Shown here piece after piece: positions 59,356-64,000 of a stretch of DNA of 64,000 nt. A program made the translations under genes and the position numbers. The stretch's first letter is position 1, and each line of letters starts with the position of its first letter. Where the stretch lies: contig NZ_CABFJY010000046.1 of NCBI RefSeq assembly GCF_901687125.1, positions 62,001 through 126,000 on the forward strand, written 5' to 3'. The notes under the pieces were generated by a model, which worked only from the letters and a program-made list of their open reading frames with translations, searched no databases and was not told where the DNA came from. Origin of the DNA: Actinobacillus vicugnae. GTDB lineage: Bacteria > Pseudomonadota > Gammaproteobacteria > Enterobacterales > Pasteurellaceae.

Positions 59356-60774
59356 TTATTTAGCTTGTGCTTTTTTTACCCATACTGCTGAGATAGAGAA
59401 AGCAACGATAAATGAAATTGCCATACCAACGGAGTACATTGCTAAGCTTTCTGGCTTGATTGAAGGCACACCTAAGAAACCTGCTGCACCTAATGCAATT
59501 GCTTTTACATTGAAGAATGCGATAAATGCACTCGCTAAACCTGAACCAATCATTGCCGCGATAAACGCTTGACGGTAACGTAAGTTCACACCAAACATTG
59601 CTGGCTCTGTGATACCTAATAATGCAGAGATACCAGATGGTACAGCCAAACCACGCACTTTAGCATCTTTCATTGCAAAGGCTACACCTAAACATGCAGC
59701 ACCTTGCGCAATATTAGACATTGCTGCGATTGGGAAGATAAATGTACCGCCAGTATTCGCAACTTCTGCTAATAATTGTGTTTCTACCGCAATAAAGGTT
59801 TGGTGCATACCTGTGATTACAATTGGCGCATAGAAAGTACCAAATACCCCCCCGCCGATGAAACCTAATGTGTCATATAACCAAGTTAAACCTGTTGAAA
59901 TGGCAGAACCTGCTTCACGACCAAATGGACCAATTACCGTAAATGCTAAGAAACCCGCGATAAATAAAGACATCATCGGCGTGACAAGGTTATCTAAATA
60001 AGAAGGCACGAATTTACGGAAGCCTTTCTCAAGCGTTGCTAATACCCAAGCAGAAACAATAGTCGGAATAACAGTACCTTGATAACCAACTTTTTCAATT
60101 TCTAAACCAAGTACGTTCCAGTAGGTGATTTTGCCTTCCATTAAGGTTTTTGCATAGTTCCAACCGTCTGCAAGTGCAGGGTGAACTAAAAGCATACCAA
60201 GTGCCGCACCTAAGAATGGGTTACCGCCAAATTTACGGGTTGCTGAGAAACCAAGTAATACAGGTAAGAATACAAACGGCGCGTTCGCAATTGTGTTAAT
60301 AAAATCAACTAAATCTGAATATTCAGGGTATTTACTTACAACAGAATGACCTTCCCAAAAGAAGCCCACAGAAGTCAGCATTGAGTGAATACCCATTAAT
60401 AAACCGCCCGCTACGATTGCAGGGATAATTGGTACGAAAATATCTGCTAAGCCTTTTACTAAACGTTGTAAAAGCGGTTGATTTGCAGCACCTGCAGCAG
60501 CGACTTCTGAAGTACTCATATCGCCGATACCCATTTGTTTTTGCATTTCAGCATGGACTTTATTTACAGTGCCAGAACCAAAAATAATTTGATATTGACC
60601 GCTGGTTGAGAACTGACCTTTAACGCCTTCAATGTTCTCAATTGCTTCTTTATCTACTTTAGATTCGTCCGCAAGGGTTAAACGTAAACGTGTTGCACAG
60701 TGTGCAAGCGTTGTAATGTTGCTTTTTCCACCGAGTTTCTCGATCGTTTGCTCCGCAATTTTCGGGAAGTTCAT
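59356..60774 (-). CDS. scrA: PTS sucrose-type permease EIIBC
   Basis: A glucose-superfamily PTS permease of 472 residues. The EIIB domain (1-85) carries the phosphorylated C26 in AHCATRLRL; the EIIC domain follows with about ten segments, including FVPIIPAIVAGGLLMG, PVLLGFSATRKFGGNPFLGAALG and the GITEPAMFGVNLRY block. EIIB (GGKSNI, EGVKGQFSTSGQYQIIFGSGTVNKV) is closest to sucrose ScrA; trehalose permeases are the main alternative. No EIIA domain, so phosphate must come from a separate glucose EIIA. No scrB or scrR beside it. Two LacI-type operators lie upstream. Confidence 0.82.
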   Translation of the reverse strand: MNFPKIAEQTIEKLGGKSNITTLAHCATRLRLTLADESKVDKEAIENIEGVKGQFSTSGQYQIIFGSGTVNKVHAEMQKQMGIGDMSTSEVAAAGAANQPLLQRLVKGLADIFVPIIPAIVAGGLLMGIHSMLTSVGFFWEGHSVVSKYPEYSDLVDFINTIANAPFVFLPVLLGFSATRKFGGNPFLGAALGMLLVHPALADGWNYAKTLMEGKITYWNVLGLEIEKVGYQGTVIPTIVSAWVLATLEKGFRKFVPSYLDNLVTPMMSLFIAGFLAFTVIGPFGREAGSAISTGLTWLYDTLGFIGGGVFGTFYAPIVITGMHQTFIAVETQLLAEVANTGGTFIFPIAAMSNIAQGAACLGVAFAMKDAKVRGLAVPSGISALLGITEPAMFGVNLRYRQAFIAAMIGSGLASAFIAFFNVKAIALGAAGFLGVPSIKPESLAMYSVGMAISFIVAFSISAVWVKKAQAK

Positions 60775-60820
60775 AGTTTGCCACCTAGTTTTATATAAAA
60801 ATTAAACGATTGCATTTTAA

Positions 60821-60834
60821 CTAAAACGGTTTAG
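60821..60834. promoter_or_regulatory. LacI-family operator copy 1 of scrA
   Basis: CTAAAACGGTTTAG, a near-perfect 14-base palindrome with the central CG typical of LacI/GalR-family operators, about 50 bases upstream of the permease start. Confidence 0.65.
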
Positions 60835-60852
60835 CTAAAAAAGCAAATTTTG

Positions 60853-60866
60853 CTAAAACGTTTTAG
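60853..60866. promoter_or_regulatory. LacI-family operator copy 2 of scrA
   Basis: CTAAAACGTTTTAG, a perfect palindrome centred 32 bases from copy 1, about three helical turns. The pair suggests cooperative binding by a ScrR-like repressor encoded elsewhere. Confidence 0.7.
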
Positions 60867-60939
60867 TTTTGTCGATTGGATCACATTTTTAGCAAGTTTA
60901 GCAAAAAATTACGCTTAATTTTTGCACAAAATATATTTA

Positions 60940-61590
60940 CTAAACACTATTAATTAATTTATCAGAGACTATTCTTCCCTGCTCAACCACTAATACTCGA
61001 TCAAAAAACGCCTGACTTTCTGCTAATTGATGAGTCACCATTAATAAGGTTAGCCCAGCCTGTTCACAAATCGTGGCAACAAGCTGCTGTAGCTCTTCTC
61101 GGCGTTTTGGGTCAAGGGCAGAAAATGGCTCATCTAAAAGCAAAATTGGCTGTTTTCGTAACAAAGTTCTTGCCAATGCTACTCGTTGTTTTTGTCCACC
61201 AGAAAGTTGCTCTGCTCGACGCTTTAGTAAATCTGCAATCCCCATTTGCGTTGCGATATGCTGCACCTGCGTACGTTGTTCGCTATTTAAAATTAAACTC
61301 GGTACTAATGCCAAACCGATATTTTGTTCCACCGTTAAATGTGGAAAAACATTATTATCTTGAAACAACATAGAAACGGGGCGCTCTGCTACTTGAGTGG
61401 CGCTATGATTGCAAGCATTTAGCCAAATTTGACCGCTTGTTGGCATTTCAAACCCTGCGATTAGGTTCAGTAACGTACTTTTCCCCGCCCCACTTTCGCC
61501 CACAACCGCCACTTTTTGTCCTTTGGGAACGGCTAAATTAAAATTCATCGGCATTTGTTCATAGTTAAAATGCACATCTAAGCGAATCAT
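60940..61590 (-). CDS. thiQ: Thiamine ABC importer ATPase
   Basis: ThiQ powers uptake of thiamine, thiamine phosphate and TPP. Walker A GESGAGKS at 31-38, Q-loop LFQDNNVFPHLTVEQN, signature LSGGQKQRVALAR, Walker B ILLLDEPFSALD. The N-terminus IRLDVHFNYEQMPMNF is characteristic of ThiQ and separates it from FbpC-type iron ATPases. 216 residues. Its start overlaps the thiP stop by four bases, so the pair is coupled. Confidence 0.92.
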   Translation of the reverse strand: MIRLDVHFNYEQMPMNFNLAVPKGQKVAVVGESGAGKSTLLNLIAGFEMPTSGQIWLNACNHSATQVAERPVSMLFQDNNVFPHLTVEQNIGLALVPSLILNSEQRTQVQHIATQMGIADLLKRRAEQLSGGQKQRVALARTLLRKQPILLLDEPFSALDPKRREELQQLVATICEQAGLTLLMVTHQLAESQAFFDRVLVVEQGRIVSDKLINSV

Positions 61591-63173
61591 TTTCTTTTCT
61601 CTTTATGTTCGATAAATAAAAACGGTAATAGGGTAAATAACATAAGCACCAGAGCAGTAACCGCTGCATCTTCCGTACGATAGCTCCCCAACTGTTGATA
61701 AAGTAGATAAGGCAGTGAGCTAAAATCAGGACTACCGAAAAAGGCGATGACTGCAAAGCTACCTAAACTGGACGACATCGCCAGCGCAAATGCACTGATA
61801 AGCGGTCGAATTAAATACGCTTTTTCAACAATCCACCAACGCTTAAAACCTGTTAAGCCAAGGCTTCGGGCTAATTTATCTTGCGCCGTTAGGGAATGCC
61901 ACATTGCTGCAAAAATTAACCGATAAATATAAGGCAATAAAATCACACCGTTACACACGCCAACCAGCCACAGCAATTGGGTATGGCTTAATTCAACATC
62001 AATCAATAACATAAATAACCCAACGGCTAATAAAAACACGGGTAAAATCAGCGGGTAAGTCACTACGCTATTCAACAAAACATATTGCCATTTTTTATCT
62101 AAAAAAGCTAAACGGCGAGTTTCTAATGCAATTAAGTAAGCCAGTAATAACACTACACTAGAAGCGATTAGGCTCAATAAAAAAGAGTACCAAGCCGCTT
62201 CCCATAAAGTTTCATTCAACAAGCGTTCACTAACATTAGAAACAGAAATACCAGCCCAGATCACGCTCACAAGCGGTAAAATAATCACAAAAATTTGCAA
62301 AAAAAGTACCGCTTGTAAGCCAAATTTACGCCAGCCAATAGGCTTTGGCTTCCATAAATTGATAAGTGATTGAGGTTGTTTCGATACGTTAAACGCTCGT
62401 TTTGCGGTGAACTCCATCAGTAATTGCAAACCTAGCCCAATAACGAGTTGCACCATAATTAACTGAGTAGCTTTCGCAAAATCGAACTCGAAAGTGACCG
62501 CTTGATAAATAGCAACCTCTAATGTACTGTATTTTGGGCTTCCACCTAACATCAGCACAATCGGGAAACTGGTAAAACAGAGCAGAAATACATTGGTAAA
62601 CGCATAAGGTAGAATATTTTTGAGTGCTGGTAATTCAATGATACGGAAATAGTTCCAACCATGCAAATAAAGCTGAGATGCTAAACGGTGTTGAAAATTT
62701 GGTATAAACTTTAAACCTTCTAAGCTATATTTCATCACTAACGGGATATTTAACATTAAATGTGCGAGTAGAATTCCTTGCAAACCGTAAAGTTGCACCT
62801 CCCACTTCCCCCCCAAAAATTGGATAATTTGTGCCATAAAACCCGTTTTTCCCCAAAAACCGATAATCGCAAAAATAATCACAAGAGAAGGTAACGCCCA
62901 GACAAAGGAAATGATTTTATACAGCGTGGCTTTACCAATAAAATCTAAATAAAAAAAAGCACGCGCTAATAGTACTCCAAATAATGTTGAAAACGCAGCT
63001 GATAAACCTGCTTGTAATAAGCTATATTTTAAAATAGGTAGGGTTTCAGCCAGTTGCCAAACTGTTTCCTCTTGTTGATATCCGACCAATGCAAAGAAGC
63101 TAAAAATATAAACGGAGACAATGGTAATATATATTAACCAAGCGGGGACTTTTGATACCGAATGAAACATCAT
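61587..63173 (-). CDS. thiP: Thiamine ABC importer permease
   Basis: A 528-residue permease with about twelve segments, a duplicated ABC permease module (two EAA-type loops: HGWNYFRIIELPALKNILPYAF and LGLTGFKRWWIVEKAYLIRPLISAF). The blocks YGLQGILLAHLMLNIPLVMKY, LMLGGSPKYSTLEVAIYQAVTFEFD and LPYLLYQQLGSYRTEDAAVTALVL are those of ThiP and not of the similar iron permease FbpB. In most relatives thiB (binding protein) precedes thiP; here thiP is the first gene and thiB is absent. Confidence 0.92.
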   Translation of the reverse strand: MMFHSVSKVPAWLIYITIVSVYIFSFFALVGYQQEETVWQLAETLPILKYSLLQAGLSAAFSTLFGVLLARAFFYLDFIGKATLYKIISFVWALPSLVIIFAIIGFWGKTGFMAQIIQFLGGKWEVQLYGLQGILLAHLMLNIPLVMKYSLEGLKFIPNFQHRLASQLYLHGWNYFRIIELPALKNILPYAFTNVFLLCFTSFPIVLMLGGSPKYSTLEVAIYQAVTFEFDFAKATQLIMVQLVIGLGLQLLMEFTAKRAFNVSKQPQSLINLWKPKPIGWRKFGLQAVLFLQIFVIILPLVSVIWAGISVSNVSERLLNETLWEAAWYSFLLSLIASSVVLLLAYLIALETRRLAFLDKKWQYVLLNSVVTYPLILPVFLLAVGLFMLLIDVELSHTQLLWLVGVCNGVILLPYIYRLIFAAMWHSLTAQDKLARSLGLTGFKRWWIVEKAYLIRPLISAFALAMSSSLGSFAVIAFFGSPDFSSLPYLLYQQLGSYRTEDAAVTALVLMLFTLLPFLFIEHKEKRK

Positions 63174-63227
63174 TTCCTCATTAATAAAATTAATTGCGTC
63201 ATTTTAACATTTTTTTAAACTATTTTT

Positions 63228-63243
63228 ACGCAAACGTTTGGTT
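63228..63243. promoter_or_regulatory. PurR-like operator between thiP and ptsH
   Basis: ACGCAAACGTTTGGTT matches the PurR operator pattern ACGCAAACGTTTGCGT in 14 of 16 positions. It lies 55 bases upstream of the thiP start and 204 bases from ptsH, so thiPQ is the more likely target. Confidence 0.6.
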
Positions 63244-63446
63244 ATATTTTGTCTTACTAAAATTGATATGAGGCAAACTTGACTCATTTTGATTAATAAA
63301 TACGCTAATATTCCAATTTTATCGTAAGTTTTTCTGGTTTTGAGCGTGTTTTTAGATCTGATTTGTAGTAAAGTTAGCACAAATAGTAATAGGTTTGATT
63401 ACCAGAACTGATTTTTTTCACTTTTAAAATTCAAGAGGAATTTTCT

Positions 63447-63704
63447 ATGTACTCAAAAGACGTTGTTATTACTGCACCTAACGGTTTACATACTCGCCCA
63501 GCAGCTGAGTTTGTAAAAGCAGCTAAAGGTTTCGCTTCGGATATTACTGTAACTTCTGGCGGTAAAAGCTCAAGTGCAAAAAGTTTATTTAAACTTCAAA
63601 CTTTAGGCTTAACCCAAGGTACAACAATCACTATTTCTGCGGAAGGTGAAGACGAGCAAAAAGCAGTTGATTTCTTAGTAGATTTAATCCCTACTTTAGA
63701 ATAA
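63447..63704 (+). CDS. ptsH: PTS phosphocarrier protein HPr
   Basis: HPr passes phosphate from EI to the sugar-specific EIIA domains. H15 in [11 protein letters not shown] is the phosphorylated histidine; S46 in SAKSLFKL is at the regulatory position, although the kinase for it is normally absent from this family. 85 residues, as in E. coli. CAAGAGGAATTTTCT precedes the start. ptsI follows after a long hairpin. Confidence 0.97.
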   Translation: MYSKDVVITAPNGLHTRPAAEFVKAAKGFASDITVTSGGKSSSAKSLFKLQTLGLTQGTTITISAEGEDEQKAVDFLVDLIPTLE

Positions 63705-63727
63705 TTATTTTTCGCTCCCTATTACAA

Positions 63728-63776
63728 ACAACCCTATCCTACTTAGCTGATTAAAGACGCTGAGTAATAGGGTTGT
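63728..63776 (+). promoter_or_regulatory. Long hairpin between ptsH and ptsI
   Basis: ACAACCCTAT at 63728-63737 pairs perfectly with ATAGGGTTGT at 63767-63776, with inner partial pairing ACTTAGC/GCTGAGT. No T-run follows, so it is more likely an RNA-stability or processing element than a full terminator. Confidence 0.6.
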
Positions 63777-63825
63777 ATTATGCTATATAAGCATCACAGA
63801 ATCACTTTTAAAACAAGGACAGACT

Positions 63826-64000
63826 ATGATTACAGGTATCGCAGCTTCTCCAGGCGTAGTGTTTGGCAAAGCACTCGTATTAAAAGAAGAGCCAATCGTA
63901 CTCAATACTCAAAAAATCACCGCTGATCAAATTGAAGCAGAAAAAGCAAAATTCTTTGCTGGTCGTGAAAAAGCTGCTGCGCAATTAACTGCGATTAAAG
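63826..64000 (+). CDS. ptsI: PTS enzyme I, N-terminal fragment (window end)
   Basis: The first 58 codons of enzyme I, which takes phosphate from PEP and gives it to HPr. MITGIAASPGVVFGKALVLKEE is the standard N-terminus. AAGGACAGACT precedes the ATG. The gene runs out of the window. Confidence 0.95.
   Translation, partial: MITGIAASPGVVFGKALVLKEEPIVLNTQKITADQIEAEKAKFFAGREKAAAQLTAIK

Noticed and set aside
63350-63410. A CRP site upstream of ptsH
   Set aside because: TTTGTAGTAAAGTTAGCACAAA is loosely symmetrical but neither half matches TGTGA/TCACA at the right spacing.

Overview
The window comes from a member of the Pasteurellaceae in the Actinobacillus/Mannheimia/Glaesserella branch. DNA-uptake words with the core ACAAGCGGT(C) are scattered throughout, often as inverted pairs forming terminators, and gene content (nadR, arcA, pcp, arcBC, a complete dcw cluster, YadA-type adhesin) fits that family. 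Most of the DNA is ordinary AT-rich core genome; no rRNA or tRNA gene, insertion sequence or CRISPR array was seen.

Layout. 1-2180: an atypical segment with two Haemophilus-type uptake words (AAGTGCGGT), a Tat-signal dehydrogenase, AcpH, and two broken gene ends (nucleotide transporter, carboxylesterase); it looks imported. 2200-6000: OmpX/opacity-like protein, arcA, a phosphoesterase overlapping nadR. 6000-23500: housekeeping genes (ribF, ileS, pssA, rlmB, obgE, argS, yecM, pcp lipoproteins, ychF, pth, prfC), with a lipoprotein gene broken by a nonsense codon and a DUF805 gene shifted out of frame by one extra tetranucleotide. 23500-26400: a trimeric autotransporter adhesin made of about twenty 16-residue repeats plus a 30-residue repeat array. 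26700-31540: a peptide/nickel-family ABC importer. 31680-33350: recN with a LexA box.

33500-51740: the division and cell wall cluster on the minus strand, in transcription order rsmH, ftsL, ftsI, murE, murF, mraY, murD, ftsW, murG, murC, ddl, ftsQ, ftsA, ftsZ, lpxC. mraZ is not at its usual place, and several terminator-like hairpins lie between genes. These genes make UDP-MurNAc-pentapeptide, lipid II and the septal machinery.

52080-64000: metabolism and transport. dcuB (anaerobic C4-dicarboxylates), aphA, a 57-residue GhoT/OrtT-like membrane protein, arcB-arcC (citrulline/carbamoyl phosphate to ATP) behind an ArgR/PurR-type control region, a LysR regulator divergent from a pirin, a sucrose-type PTS EIIBC with two LacI-family operators, thiP-thiQ without thiB, then ptsH and the start of ptsI, which feed phosphate to the PTS permease.
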